Source: Streptomyces sp. DH41
Lineage (GTDB): Bacteria; Actinomycetota; Actinomycetes; Streptomycetales; Streptomycetaceae
Length of the DNA stretch: 64,000 bases
Assembly (NCBI RefSeq): GCF_029813785.1
Contig: NZ_JARVKY010000033.1
Span: forward strand, 1-64,000
Direction: 5' to 3'
How positions within the stretch are numbered: the stretch's first letter is position 1; each line of letters begins with the position of its first letter. This document shows, in pieces, positions 7,553 through 16,857 of this stretch. The position numbers and the translations under genes are program-made. Below the pieces are notes generated by a model that was given only the letters and a program-made list of their open reading frames with translations, was not told the DNA's origin and did not search any database.

Positions 7553-8737
7553 TCAGTGGACCGGCGGCTGCCACTCGAACATCAGGATCGTCGCGTCGTC
7601 CCGCAGCTGCCCGCCGGCCTGCGAGTCCAGAATCGAGTGGATCAGGCGCCGCAGCGTCTCCGGGGCCAGCTCGCCGCCGGCCGTTGCCCGGATGACGTAG
7701 TCCGCGAACCGTTTGAGCCCGAACAGCTTCTCCTCCCGGGTGCGCGCCTCGGTGACCCCGTCGGTGTACATCAGCACCCGGTCACCGGGCTCCAGCCGGG
7801 TCTCGTGCGTCCGGCGCGGCTCGGGGGAGAGATAGGCAGGCGCGCCCATCGGCGGATCGGCTTCCCGCTCCAGGGCATCGACCATCAACTGCTCGCCGCG
7901 GATGAGCAGCGGCGCGGGATGGCCGCAGTTGCTCCAGCGCAGCAGGCCGGTCTCGAACTCCAGCTGGGCGAGTACAGAGGTGCAGTACTGATCCGGCAGC
8001 CAGCGGGCGAGCGCCTCGTCGACGACCTCCACGAGCGTGGGGAGATCGGCACCGTTGCGCCGGGCGTTGCGGCAGGCGGCCAGCGCCACCGCGCTGGTCA
8101 GACCCGAGGCGAGGTCGTGACCCATGGAGTCGATGACCGAGACGTGCAGTGTCGTTCGGGTGAGCGAGTGGTCGAAGGCGTCGCCGCCGAGCTCGTAGGC
8201 CGGTTCGAGGACGGCCGTCGACACGACGTGATCGTTGCCGATGGTGCGCGGCGGCAGGAACGCGCGGAGCATCTCGGAGGGGAGGTGCATGGGCTCGGTG
8301 CGGGTGTGCCGCACGAAGGAGTCCTCGAAGGCCCGCTTCGAGGTGATCATCATGGCCAGCAGCGAGGCCAGCGCCCGCCCGCGGATCAGGATGGCGGAGG
8401 TGAGCGCGGACGAGTGCAGCGCCAGAACCCCGAGCCGCTCGGCACCGTCCACCAGGGGCAGCCACGCCGTGACGCCGCCCGAGTCGGACTCCTCTACGCG
8501 CAGCGCCTGCGTCCGGTAGGCCCAGCCCGCCAGCGAACCGTCGACGGGGATGACCGACGCCACGTCGGTCTGCGGCACTAGATGCCGCTGCTGCAGATCG
8601 ACCAGGTAGACCGCGGCGTGCTCAAGACCCAGCGCCTTGGTGCACCGGTCCAGGGCTGCCGCCAGGTCCAGCGTCAGATGGGCGGGATCGGCGAGGAACT
8701 CGTACAGCAGCGCGTCGCTCGTCTCTGGCGTCGACAC
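7553..8737 (-). CDS. GAF-domain SpoIIE-type protein phosphatase
   Basis: 394 residues. An N-terminal GAF-like sensor (about 15-150) is followed by a PP2C/SpoIIE phosphatase (about 165-390). Metal-binding aspartates are visible in ELGGDAFDH, SVIDSMGHDLASG and LRDDATILMFEW; CGHPAPLL and MYTDGVTEAR are typical. Such proteins dephosphorylate anti-anti-sigma factors in partner-switching control of sigma-B-type regulons, but no anti-sigma gene is adjacent. The GTG at 8737 follows GGGGAG. The upstream strand up to 8920 carries a CGCCGAGCCTCGCC direct repeat and no gene. Confidence 0.9.
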   Translation of the reverse strand: MSTPETSDALLYEFLADPAHLTLDLAAALDRCTKALGLEHAAVYLVDLQQRHLVPQTDVASVIPVDGSLAGWAYRTQALRVEESDSGGVTAWLPLVDGAERLGVLALHSSALTSAILIRGRALASLLAMMITSKRAFEDSFVRHTRTEPMHLPSEMLRAFLPPRTIGNDHVVSTAVLEPAYELGGDAFDHSLTRTTLHVSVIDSMGHDLASGLTSAVALAACRNARRNGADLPTLVEVVDEALARWLPDQYCTSVLAQLEFETGLLRWSNCGHPAPLLIRGEQLMVDALEREADPPMGAPAYLSPEPRRTHETRLEPGDRVLMYTDGVTEARTREEKLFGLKRFADYVIRATAGGELAPETLRRLIHSILDSQAGGQLRDDATILMFEWQPPVH

Positions 8738-8920
8738 CTCGTCTCCCCTCGTCGAGAAACCCGTCGGGACGGGACACGTTGCGCAGCAGTCTGGCACCGC
8801 CCGCCGAGCCTCGCCCGCCGAGCCTCGCCCGTGGAGCGGATCTCTCGCCGGGCGCTTCGGTCCGGGCAGACAGGGCACGCGTCACGTCGTACGACACCGA
8901 GCGCGAAGGAGTGGTGCCGC

Positions 8921-9334
8921 ATGACCGAGTACGAGCGTTCCCGCACCATGCCCGCCCATCCCGAGCAGGTCTTCGACCAGGCCGCGAACGTCGGACAGCT
9001 GGACACCTGGCTGCCCCGGGACCTGCACGTGGAGCCCGAGGACCCGCCCGCCGTCACCGTGCACGAGGACCGCACCGACCAGGACACCTCCGCGCTGCTG
9101 AGCGCCCGGCCCGAACAGATGCGGCTCGAATGGGGCACCCGCGACCAGGGCAGCTACGCGGGCTGGCTGCAGGTCGCCGGACTCGACAGCGGGGCCAGTG
9201 AGGTGACGGTGCACCTGTCGTTCTTCGACGAGGGACACGACCCGGGGCAGCAGGCGGTGGCCGACGCCCTCGACGGCAGCCTGCGGCGCCTGGAGGAGCA
9301 GGTGCGGATGCGCACCGACAACGCGGCCGGGTGA
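8921..9334 (+). CDS. SRPBCC family protein
   Basis: 137 residues of the START/Bet v1-like fold. It opens with YERSRTMPAHPEQVFDQAAN, the usual first strand and helix of polyketide-cyclase/SRPBCC proteins, and ends in the long C-terminal helix DALDGSLRRLEEQVRM. A hydrophobic-ligand-binding role is typical, but the ligand is unknown. The ATG at 8921 has AAGGAG 9 bp upstream. It is divergent from the phosphatase gene. Confidence 0.85.
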   Translation: MTEYERSRTMPAHPEQVFDQAANVGQLDTWLPRDLHVEPEDPPAVTVHEDRTDQDTSALLSARPEQMRLEWGTRDQGSYAGWLQVAGLDSGASEVTVHLSFFDEGHDPGQQAVADALDGSLRRLEEQVRMRTDNAAG

Positions 9335-9433
9335 ATTCGCGGGGACAAGGGCAACCCTTCGCCCTCATGTCGGGTCGTACAGGTCGTACGGGGAAAAGGA
9401 CGACCGATACCGACGAACCGGCATGGGGGAAAC

Positions 9434-10051
9434 ATGTACGTCCACAACCGAGGGGCCCGCGCCACGGTGACCGCGCTGGCGGTCGGCGCCGCGATCGCCG
9501 CGGCCACGGTCCCGGCGACCGCGGCGACGCCGCGCCCCGGCCCGCCCGCCTTCCTGGAGCCGGCCGAACTGCCACCGCACGCCACGTCCGACTGGCACGC
9601 CGGACCGGTCACCGCCGGGCAGCCGGACCCGCTGCCGATGTGCGTCGGCGAGGCGCTGCCGTCCACCGCCTCCCACCGCCGGTACTGGACCGAGTACGAC
9701 ACCGGCGCCCTCCAGGTCACGGTCGTCGAGCGCAGCCCGCGACGGGCCGGGAAGCTGGCCGCGCTGCTCCGTGACGGCCTCGCCGGCTGCGCGCGGAAGA
9801 TGATGGAGCGGTACCCCGACATCACCGCCACACAGAAGTACTACGGCCGGCTGAACGTGGAGGAGGGCGCGCACGTCTACGGCGTCCACACGGTCGCCGA
9901 GTGGGGCGCCTCCGACATCGGCCTGTTCTCCGTGGGCCGGGACGGCAGGACCGTGACCGTCGTGCTGTGGGGGCAGATGGGCACCTTCGCGCACGCTCAG
10001 GTGGCCGACTTCAGGGCCACCACGGTCAAGGCCGTCAACAAGCTGTACTGA
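9434..10051 (+). CDS. Secreted hypothetical protein
   Basis: 205 residues. Residues 1-31 are a Sec signal peptide (basic MYVHNRGAR, then an Ala/Val core ending ATAATP). The mature part has two Cys (MCVGEAL and LAGCARKM) that could form a disulfide, and alternating hydrophobic strands resembling the sensor domains of actinobacterial extracellular proteins. No catalytic motif is seen. GGGGGAAAC precedes the ATG. Confidence 0.75.
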   Translation: MYVHNRGARATVTALAVGAAIAAATVPATAATPRPGPPAFLEPAELPPHATSDWHAGPVTAGQPDPLPMCVGEALPSTASHRRYWTEYDTGALQVTVVERSPRRAGKLAALLRDGLAGCARKMMERYPDITATQKYYGRLNVEEGAHVYGVHTVAEWGASDIGLFSVGRDGRTVTVVLWGQMGTFAHAQVADFRATTVKAVNKLY

Positions 10052-10109
10052 CCCGTCGGGCGCATCCTCGGCGGCGTCCGCCGCATAACGACAGGCGGGC
10101 AGGCGCCGG

Positions 10110-10994
10110 CTACGTCACGACGGGTGGCCCGCCGTCCGGGTGGAAGACGGCTCGCTGACCGTGCCGGCAGTGCACGATCCGGTCCGCGAGCCCCTTCCGG
10201 TCGGCCTCGGCCAGGAAGGCGTCGAGCGGGGAGCGGAAGACGGTGTAGTCGTCGTAGTGCACCGGGAGGATCAGCCGGGGGTCGAGGCGCCGGGCCAGTT
10301 CCGCGCCCTGGCACCCGTCCATGGTCACCACGAAACCGCCCGGCAGCGTCGTGCCGCCGAGATGCAGCACGGCCAGGTCCAGTCCGGGAAAGCGCCGGGC
10401 GATCTCGTCCAGGCCGTCGAAGAGCAGCGTGTCACCGGACACGTAGAGCCGGAGCCGCGCAGGGCCGTCGGCCGGGCCGAACTCCAGCAGGCTGCCCATC
10501 ACCGGCGGCAGCAGGCGCCGCAGGGCGGGATGTCCGGCGTGCCGGCCGGGCAGCGCCGTGACGCGCGCCTGCGCGTCCGCGTGCCGCACGGTCTCCACCT
10601 GCCAGGTGCGCAGCCCCACGGCCCGGTGGAACCCGTACAGGCCCTGCAGTCTGCGGGAGGCGTGCGGGGTGGTGACGATCGGCAGCGACCGTGGCAGCTG
10701 CCGCCGGGCCCTGCGGTCCCAGTGGTCGCCGTGCAGATGCGACAGCAGCACGGCGTCGAGCTCCGGCAGCTCGCCGGGTTCGAGCGCGGGCTCGGTCAGG
10801 CGGCGGCTCACCAGGCCGTGCCCGAGGTAGGCGCGCTCGCCGCGGTGGAGGAAGTTCGGATCGGTGAGCAGGCTCAGCCCCCGGTACTGGAGCAGCACGG
10901 TCGCGTTGCCGACGAAGTGGATCCGCAGGGAGTCGTCCGGGGAGGGGGACGAGGAGGGAGACGGGGACGGAGACGGGGACGGAGACGGGGGCAT
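10110..10994 (-). CDS. MBL-fold metallohydrolase (UlaG-like)
   Basis: 294 residues of the metallo-beta-lactamase fold. Zinc-binding motifs: LSHLHGDHWD (about 85-94), GRHAGHPA, VSGDTLLFDG and LPVHYDDYTV. The arrangement matches the UlaG/NAPE-PLD-like hydrolase branch rather than true beta-lactamases. Residues 2-18 are an unusual Ser-Pro run from a 12-bp DNA repeat. The chosen ATG at 10994 precedes the run; starting after it, near the RIHFVGNATVLL strand, is equally possible. It is convergent with the secreted protein gene. Confidence 0.85.
   Translation of the reverse strand: MPPSPSPSPSPSPSSSPSPDDSLRIHFVGNATVLLQYRGLSLLTDPNFLHRGERAYLGHGLVSRRLTEPALEPGELPELDAVLLSHLHGDHWDRRARRQLPRSLPIVTTPHASRRLQGLYGFHRAVGLRTWQVETVRHADAQARVTALPGRHAGHPALRRLLPPVMGSLLEFGPADGPARLRLYVSGDTLLFDGLDEIARRFPGLDLAVLHLGGTTLPGGFVVTMDGCQGAELARRLDPRLILPVHYDDYTVFRSPLDAFLAEADRKGLADRIVHCRHGQRAVFHPDGGPPVVT
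10945..10992. repeat. 12-bp tandem repeat at the 5' end of the MBL gene
   Basis: Three exact or near-exact copies of GGAGACGGGGAC (10957, 10969, 10981) plus one degenerate unit. They encode Ser-Pro repeats on the minus strand. Confidence 0.8.
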
Positions 10995-11240
10995 AAGGGC
11001 GGTCCGATCCTGTCCGGGAGCACGGGGAGTCGGGCCCGGCCGCTCGGGGCGGACCCTCACGGGAGGACGGAGTACCCCGCCCATGAAGCCTCACCCCGAC
11101 GACGGATCCCCGACGACGGGGCGACGACGACGTGGGGACGACGGGACGGCGACGGGGCGTCGACGGCGCCGAGCCCGTCCCGCCCGACCAGGCGGGACAG
11201 GCCCGGGTGTCCGCGCGGCGGCCCAGGGCACTCGGCGGCC

Positions 11241-12482
11241 ATGGACGCACACCGACGCCCCCTGATGGACCGCACGTTGCCGCTGCTCACCGAGGGGTAC
11301 GCCTGGCTGCCCGACCGCATGCGCGACAGCGCCGACGCCGTGCTGCGCACCCGGCTGCTCGGCAGGCCCGCGCTGGCCGTGCGCGGTCCGGAGGCCGTGC
11401 GCTTCTTCTACGACGAGGGACACGTCCACCGCCACGGCGCCATCCCCGCGCCCGTGCTCGACACCCTGTTCGGCCAGGGCGCGGTCCACACCCTCGACGG
11501 GGACGCCCACCGCATCCGCAAGGAACTGTTCCTGCCGCTGCTCGACCCCGATCGCGTGGCCGGCCTCACCGAGCACGTCACCGCGGCCTGGGACGAGGCC
11601 GTACGCTCCTGGAGCGAGCGCCCCCGCGTCGTGCTGTTCGACGAGGCCGGCGTGGTGCTCACCCGCGGAGTCTGCCGCTGGGCCGGACTCCCGCACCAGG
11701 TCGTCGACGCGGAGCCCCTGGCGCGGGACCTGATCGCGATGGTCGACGGCTTCGCCACCCCGGGACCGCGCCATTTGCGGGCCCGCCGCGCCCGTGCCCG
11801 GCAGGAGGCGCGCATGGCACGCCTGATCGAGGACGTGCGGCGCGGAAAGGTCTCCGCCCCCGCGGACTCGGTGCTCGACCGGGTCTGCCGGCACCACGAC
11901 GACCCGGACGAACCGCTGGACGCCCGGACCGCGGCGGTGGAACTGCTGAACGTGCTGCGCCCCACGGCCGCCGTGAGCTGGTTCGTGGCCTTCGCCGCCC
12001 ACGCCCTGCACCGGTGGCCGGCCCACCGGGAGCGGCTGCGCGCCGGTGACGGCGCGTTCGCCACGGCCTTCGCCCACGAGGTCCGGCGCTTCTACCCGTT
12101 CGCCCCGTTCCTCGGCGGCCGGACCGTCACGGAGCTGACCTGGCACGGCGAGTCCGTCCCGGCCGGCGGGATCCTGCTGCTCGACGTCTACGGCCAGAAC
12201 CACGACGAGAAGCTCTGGGGCGACCCGTACACCTTCCGGCCGGAGCGGTTCCTGGAGCGGCCCGCCGACCCCGACGAGCTGATCCCGCAGGGCGGCGGCG
12301 ACCCGGCCACCGGACACCGCTGCCCCGGCGAGCGCGTCACCGTGGGCCTGCTGGAGTCCCTTGCCGTGCGGCTGGCCCGCCTGGAGTACACGGTCCCCGA
12401 GCAGGACCTGCGCATCCCGCTGCGCCGCATCCCGACCCGCCCGCGCAGCGGCTTCGCCGTCACCGGCGTACACGCACCCTGA
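11241..12482 (+). CDS. CYP152-type fatty acid peroxygenase
   Basis: 413 residues, close to the length of Bacillus P450-BSbeta (CYP152). The haem-binding segment is QGGGDPATGHRCPGERV, with the Cys ligand inside the extended CYP152 pattern. The I helix carries NVLRPTAAVSWF, where an Arg-Pro pair replaces the usual acid-Thr pair; in this family the Arg binds the fatty-acid carboxylate and H2O2 is used directly. Alpha- or beta-hydroxylation, or decarboxylation, of fatty acids is the expected reaction. No redox partner gene is adjacent, consistent with a peroxygenase. The start is ATG 11241, with ATG 11265 as an alternative. Confidence 0.85.
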   Translation: MDAHRRPLMDRTLPLLTEGYAWLPDRMRDSADAVLRTRLLGRPALAVRGPEAVRFFYDEGHVHRHGAIPAPVLDTLFGQGAVHTLDGDAHRIRKELFLPLLDPDRVAGLTEHVTAAWDEAVRSWSERPRVVLFDEAGVVLTRGVCRWAGLPHQVVDAEPLARDLIAMVDGFATPGPRHLRARRARARQEARMARLIEDVRRGKVSAPADSVLDRVCRHHDDPDEPLDARTAAVELLNVLRPTAAVSWFVAFAAHALHRWPAHRERLRAGDGAFATAFAHEVRRFYPFAPFLGGRTVTELTWHGESVPAGGILLLDVYGQNHDEKLWGDPYTFRPERFLERPADPDELIPQGGGDPATGHRCPGERVTVGLLESLAVRLARLEYTVPEQDLRIPLRRIPTRPRSGFAVTGVHAP

Positions 12483-12514
12483 CGCGGGCCGCTACCAGCC
12501 GGTGCCGGCCGGTA

Positions 12515-14233
12515 CTAACGGTCGCCCTTGTGTCCCTGCCCCCGCCCCGGCTCCACGGCGTCCCGCCGCCCCGTCTGCTCCGCCTGGTCGAACCGGACGA
12601 GTTCGGGGTGGTTGAGGTCGAAGGCCGGCGACTCGGAGCGCACACGCGGCAGCGCGTGGAAGTTGTGGCGCGGCGGGGGGCAGGAGGTCGCCCACTCCAG
12701 TGAACGCCCGTACCCCCACGGGTCGTCGACCCCTACCGGCCGGCCGTACCTGGCGGTCTTCCACACGTTGTACAGGAACGGCAGCGTGGACAGCCCCAGC
12801 AGGAACGCGCCGACGGAGGAAAGGGTGTTGAGGGCCGTGAAGCCGTCGACGGCCAGGTAGTCGGCGTACCGGCGCGGCATGCCCTCCACACCGAGCCAGT
12901 GCTGCACCAGGAACGTGGTGTGGAAGCCCACGAACAGCGTCCAGAAGTGCGCCTTCTCCAGCCGGTGGTCGAGCATGCGGCCCGTCATCTTCGGCCACCA
13001 GAAGCTGAATCCGCCGAACATCGCGAACACGATCGTGCCGAACAGGACGTAGTGGAAGTGCGCCACGACGAAGTACGAGTCGGTGACGTGCCAGTCCAGC
13101 GGCGGCGAACCGAGGATCACCCCGGTCAGACCGCCGAAGAGGAAGGTCACCAGGAAGCCGGCCGCCCACAGCATCGGCGGCTCGAAGGAGAGGGACCCCT
13201 TCCACATCGTGCCGATCCAGTTGAAGAACTTCACGCCGGTGGGGACGGCGATGAGATACGTCAGGAACGAGAAGAACGGCAGCAGCACGGCACCGGTGGC
13301 GAACATGTGGTGCGCCCAGACGGTGGCCGACAGCCCGGCGATGGCGATGGTGGCACCGACCAGCCCCATGTAGCCGAAGACCGGCTTACGGGCGAAGACC
13401 GGGATGATCTCGGTGACCACCCCGAAGAACGGCAGCGCGAGGATGTACACCTCGGGGTGGCCGAAGAACCAGAACAGGTGCTGCCACAGGATCGCCCCGC
13501 CGTTCTCCGGGGCGAACACCAGTGAGCCGAAGTGCCGGTCCGCCTCCAGTACCAGCAGTGCCGCGGCCAGCACCGGGAAGGCCAGCAGTACGAGGACCGA
13601 GGTGAGCAGCACGTTCCAGACGAAGATCGGCATGCGGAAGATGGTCAGGCCGGGTGCGCGCATGCAGATGATCGTGGTGATGAAGTTGACCGACCCGAGG
13701 ATGGTGCCGAACCCGGCCAGCGCCAGCCCCATGATCCACAGGTCACCACCGAGGTAGGGCGCGTGGAGCGGGCCGCTCAGCGGTGTGTAGGCGGTCCAGC
13801 CGAAGTCCGCGGCGCCCTGCGGGGTGAGGAAGCCGGCGAGCACGATCAGCCCGCCGAAGAGGAACAGCCAGTACGACAGCATGTTCAGCCGCGGGAAGGC
13901 CACGTCCGGGGCGCCGATCTGCAACGGCATGACGGCGTTCGCGAACCCGGCGAAGGTCGGGGTGGCGAACAGCAGCAGCATGATCGTGCCGTGCATCGTG
14001 AAGGCCTGGTTGTACTGCTCGTTGGAGAGCACCTGCAGCCCGGGGCGGGCCAGCTCCGCCCGGATCAGCATCGCCAGCACCCCGGCGATCAGGAAGAATC
14101 CGAACGACGTGATGAGGTACAGATGGCCGATCCGCTTGTGATCGGTCGTGGTCAGCCAGGAGACGATCACCCGCCCCCAGCCGCGGCGTTCCGCCGCCGG
14201 GAGGGACGTGATCGGTTCGGTCTGTGTCGCCAT
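12515..14233 (-). CDS. ctaD: Cytochrome c oxidase subunit I
   Basis: 572 residues with twelve hydrophobic segments. Signature motifs are present: the haem a His region TMHGTIMLLLFATP, the Cu-B/haem site FGHPEVYILALP with WAHHMFATG, and the paired His of SYFVVAHFHYVLFG. This is a complete haem-copper oxidase catalytic subunit for the aa3 enzyme in the membrane. No ctaC, ctaE or ctaF is nearby, so it is a stand-alone paralogue that would need subunits encoded elsewhere. The ATG at 14233 has only a poor ribosome site. Confidence 0.92.
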   Translation of the reverse strand: MATQTEPITSLPAAERRGWGRVIVSWLTTTDHKRIGHLYLITSFGFFLIAGVLAMLIRAELARPGLQVLSNEQYNQAFTMHGTIMLLLFATPTFAGFANAVMPLQIGAPDVAFPRLNMLSYWLFLFGGLIVLAGFLTPQGAADFGWTAYTPLSGPLHAPYLGGDLWIMGLALAGFGTILGSVNFITTIICMRAPGLTIFRMPIFVWNVLLTSVLVLLAFPVLAAALLVLEADRHFGSLVFAPENGGAILWQHLFWFFGHPEVYILALPFFGVVTEIIPVFARKPVFGYMGLVGATIAIAGLSATVWAHHMFATGAVLLPFFSFLTYLIAVPTGVKFFNWIGTMWKGSLSFEPPMLWAAGFLVTFLFGGLTGVILGSPPLDWHVTDSYFVVAHFHYVLFGTIVFAMFGGFSFWWPKMTGRMLDHRLEKAHFWTLFVGFHTTFLVQHWLGVEGMPRRYADYLAVDGFTALNTLSSVGAFLLGLSTLPFLYNVWKTARYGRPVGVDDPWGYGRSLEWATSCPPPRHNFHALPRVRSESPAFDLNHPELVRFDQAEQTGRRDAVEPGRGQGHKGDR

Positions 14234-14451
14234 CCGACCAGAGCACCCGAACCCCGGCCGCCCGCGCCGACGCCACGTCACGCGCCCACCCAGGTAGGGC
14301 CGGTTGGCTGATCGTTTCTATCCGTCCGGGTGCGTCGTCTCCTCGGAGGGACGAAGCGGCCGTCACCCGAATGGCCCCCGCACGCTACTGGTGACGGCCG
14401 ATCCGGTGTCTCCTGGAGAGTGTCAGCGGCGTCCAGGCTGGGAGGCCGATC

Positions 14452-14646
14452 ATGTACGAAATGTGCGTGGGCCCGGAGAAGGCGGGCGGAGCGTTGGTGT
14501 GGCATGTGATGGCCAAACAGGCCGCGGCCACCCTGTGCGGACAGCGACTCCGCGAACGTATTGAGGCATCCGACGGCGAACGGGCACGTCACTGCCCGGA
14601 CTGCATGGCTTCGTTCGAGAAGTTGATGGCAGCCACGCCGTGCTGA
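14452..14646 (+). CDS. Small Cys-containing protein
   Basis: 64 residues. Three of its five Cys, in ATLCGQRL and HCPDCMASF, could make a zinc knuckle with His. This pattern (WHV...LCG...HCPDC) is common in short streptomycete proteins of unknown function. A good GGGAGG ribosome site precedes the ATG and third-position G/C is high, so it looks translated. The 218 bp upstream, up to ctaD, hold no gene. Confidence 0.65.
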   Translation: MYEMCVGPEKAGGALVWHVMAKQAAATLCGQRLRERIEASDGERARHCPDCMASFEKLMAATPC

Positions 14647-15330
14647 CGGACCGTCCGCGAGGTCGTCCGCCCCGTCGCATCCCGCGGCGGGGCGGACGAC
14701 GTGGGGCGGTCGGCGGGCGCCGCGGCGCGCCCTTCCTCGCCGTGCGGCGGGGGCCTTCCGCGCCGTGCGGCGGCGGGTACTTTCTTCGCCGTGGAGCGGG
14801 GACCTTCCTCGCCGTACAGCGGTACTTCTCGGCCGCGGAGCGGCGCGCGTCCCTGGCCGATGATGGGTGTCGGCCACCGGAGACTATGGGTGTCGTCCCC
14901 GATATCCCCGCACCGGCCCGGCGTGTGACCCTGGAGTGACGCCGCGCCCCGGGGGCTTTTCGAGGGCCGGGGATCGTTGCAGGAAGCCCCATCTCGCCCG
15001 CTGCGCGGGCGTTGCCGCGTGGTCTGTTCCGGGTGTGCTGTCCGCACCCCGAGTGCCGAGGCGGCCGGTGGTCATCGTGGCGTAGTGCCGTGGACGCGGC
15101 CCGGTTCCGGGCTGCTGTCCGTCCGCGCGCTCCGCGGTCCGGTCCGGGCGCCCGCCCGTGCACTCCGCGGCCCCGCTCCGCGCTCCGGTCCGGGAGCGGT
15201 GTCATGGCACCGGCCGGTCGAAGGCGTCCGGTCGTACGACAGATGACGTGTCACAGACGAAGGAGAATGCGCATCCATCCCTGGCCAGTGAAGCCCACCC
15301 GACCCTCCGCGCGGTCGAAGGCGGTGACCC
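14647..15330. other. Gene-free stretch with repeats
   Basis: 684 bp with open frames only of Arg/Pro/Gly-rich low-complexity type and no credible start. It holds the tandem array at 14731-14846 and CTCCGCGGTCCGGTCCGGG-like direct repeats around 15128-15200, then the upstream region of the antiporter gene. Confidence 0.6.
14731..14846. repeat. Non-coding tandem array, five units
   Basis: Five imperfect units of 21-26 bp sharing CCTTCCTCGCCGTGCGGCGG (starts near 14731, 14754, 14780, 14803 and 14825). Unit lengths are not multiples of three and no gene overlaps. It is degenerate, so probably old. There are no spacers of constant length, so it is not CRISPR. Confidence 0.7.
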
Positions 15331-16653
15331 GTGGGACACGCTGACACCCTGCTCGCCATGGGCGGCGCCTTTCTGGCCGCCGCGTTCCTCGCCCGCCTCG
15401 GCGGCAGAATCGGACTTCCGACCATCCCCCTGTTCATGCTCGCCGGCATCCTGCTCGGCCCGCACACCCCCGGCTTCGTCCTGGTGGAGGACGCGCACGA
15501 CTTCGAGATGCTCTCCGCGCTCGGACTGGTGCTGCTGCTCTTCTACCTGGGCCTGGAGTTCCACCTCGACGACCTGAAGGCCGGCGGCAAACGGCTGCTG
15601 ACCGCGGGAGGCGTCTACCTGCTGCTCAACGTCGGCGCCGGGCTCGCCTTCGGGTTCGTCCTCGGCTGGGGCGTGCGGGAGGCACTGGTACTCGCCGGCG
15701 TGCTCGGCATCTCCTCCTCCGCGATCGTCACCAAGATCCTCATCGACCTGGGCCGGATCGGCCGCCCGGAGACCCGTCTGATCCTCGGTGTCATCGTCGT
15801 GGAGGACATCTTCCTCGCGCTGTATCTCGCCGCCCTCCAGCCGATCATCTCGGGCGCCCACGGCGCCTGGGACATCGCCCTGCAGGCCGGCAAGGCCTTC
15901 GGCTTCCTGCTGGTGCTGGCCGCCGCCGCCCGCTACGGCACCCGGCTCGTGGGCCGCCTGATCGCGACCCGGGACAACGAACTGCTCGTCATCAGCTTCC
16001 TCGGGGCCGCGGTGCTCGTCGCCGGTGTCTCCGAGGTCCTCGGCGTCGCCGACGCCATCGGTGCCTTCATGGTCGGGCTGATCCTCGCGGGCACCCCCTC
16101 CGGACCACGGATCCGCGAACTGGTGCACCCGCTGCGGGACGCCTTCGCGGCGATCTTCTTCTTCGCCTTCGGACTCGCCATCGACCCCGGCGACATCGCC
16201 TCCGTCGCCGGCCCGGTCGCCGCGGCGGCGGCCCTGACCGTCGTCATGAACGTCATCGCCGGGCTGTGCGTCGCCCGGGTCTACCGCTACGGCTCCGAGC
16301 AGGCCGCGGAGATCGCCACCACCCTGGTGGCCCGCGGGGAGTTCGCGCTGATCCTGGCCGCCATGGCCGCGGGCGCGGGACTAGACGGGAGGCTCGCTCC
16401 CTTCATCGCCGGATACGTCCTCGTCCTCGCCGTCCTCGGTCCCATCGTCGCGGGACAGGCGCACGTGCTCGGAGGTGCCCTGCGGGCCGCCGGGAAGCTG
16501 CTCCCCGGGGCGGGGAAGCCCGCCACGGCGCCGGCCGGCCGGCCCGACGGGGACGCGGTGGCGGGCGAACCGTCGGCCGCCACCGCGTCCCGGGCTTCGT
16601 CCTCGGCTGCGGCTTCGTCCTCGGCTTCGGAGCCCGCGGACGCCGAGCGGTAG
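15331..16653 (+). CDS. Cation:proton antiporter, CPA2/Kef type
   Basis: 440 residues with about twelve transmembrane helices (residues 1-385) of the Na+/H+ exchanger fold. It contains the family segments RIGLPTIPLFMLAGILLGPH, LLLFYLGLEFHLDDL and GISSSAIVTKILIDLG, and the duplicated helix region VADAIGAFMVGLILAGTP. It lacks the RCK/TrkA-N domain of full KefB/C. The last 45 residues are an Ala/Ser-rich tail. It exchanges K+ or Na+ for protons across the membrane. The GTG at 15331 is taken; ATG 15358 is also possible but would trim the first helix. Confidence 0.88.
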   Translation: MGHADTLLAMGGAFLAAAFLARLGGRIGLPTIPLFMLAGILLGPHTPGFVLVEDAHDFEMLSALGLVLLLFYLGLEFHLDDLKAGGKRLLTAGGVYLLLNVGAGLAFGFVLGWGVREALVLAGVLGISSSAIVTKILIDLGRIGRPETRLILGVIVVEDIFLALYLAALQPIISGAHGAWDIALQAGKAFGFLLVLAAAARYGTRLVGRLIATRDNELLVISFLGAAVLVAGVSEVLGVADAIGAFMVGLILAGTPSGPRIRELVHPLRDAFAAIFFFAFGLAIDPGDIASVAGPVAAAAALTVVMNVIAGLCVARVYRYGSEQAAEIATTLVARGEFALILAAMAAGAGLDGRLAPFIAGYVLVLAVLGPIVAGQAHVLGGALRAAGKLLPGAGKPATAPAGRPDGDAVAGEPSAATASRASSSAAASSSASEPADAER

Positions 16654-16857
16654 GGCCGGGGAGGGGGCCCGACGGTACGGGAGCGGTCGCGGACGGCGGC
16701 CGGTACGTCCGGTACAGCCGGTACGGGAGGTCTTCGGTGAGCCCCGGTCAGGTCCCCGGCCGGTACGCCACTCGGTGCCCCGGTGGGACAATCTGCCCGC
16801 AGGGTCGGTGTCCGATGCCGTGGTCGGAACCGTCCGGGACCGGAAGGAGCCGTCAGC

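Noticed and set aside
14731..14846. CRISPR array
   Set aside because: Units are adjacent with no spacers, vary in length and are degenerate; no cas genes are present.
14450..15205. Leftward frame of 251 codons through the tandem array
   Set aside because: Composition is Arg/Pro/Gly low-complexity created by the repeats, with no ribosome site or family.
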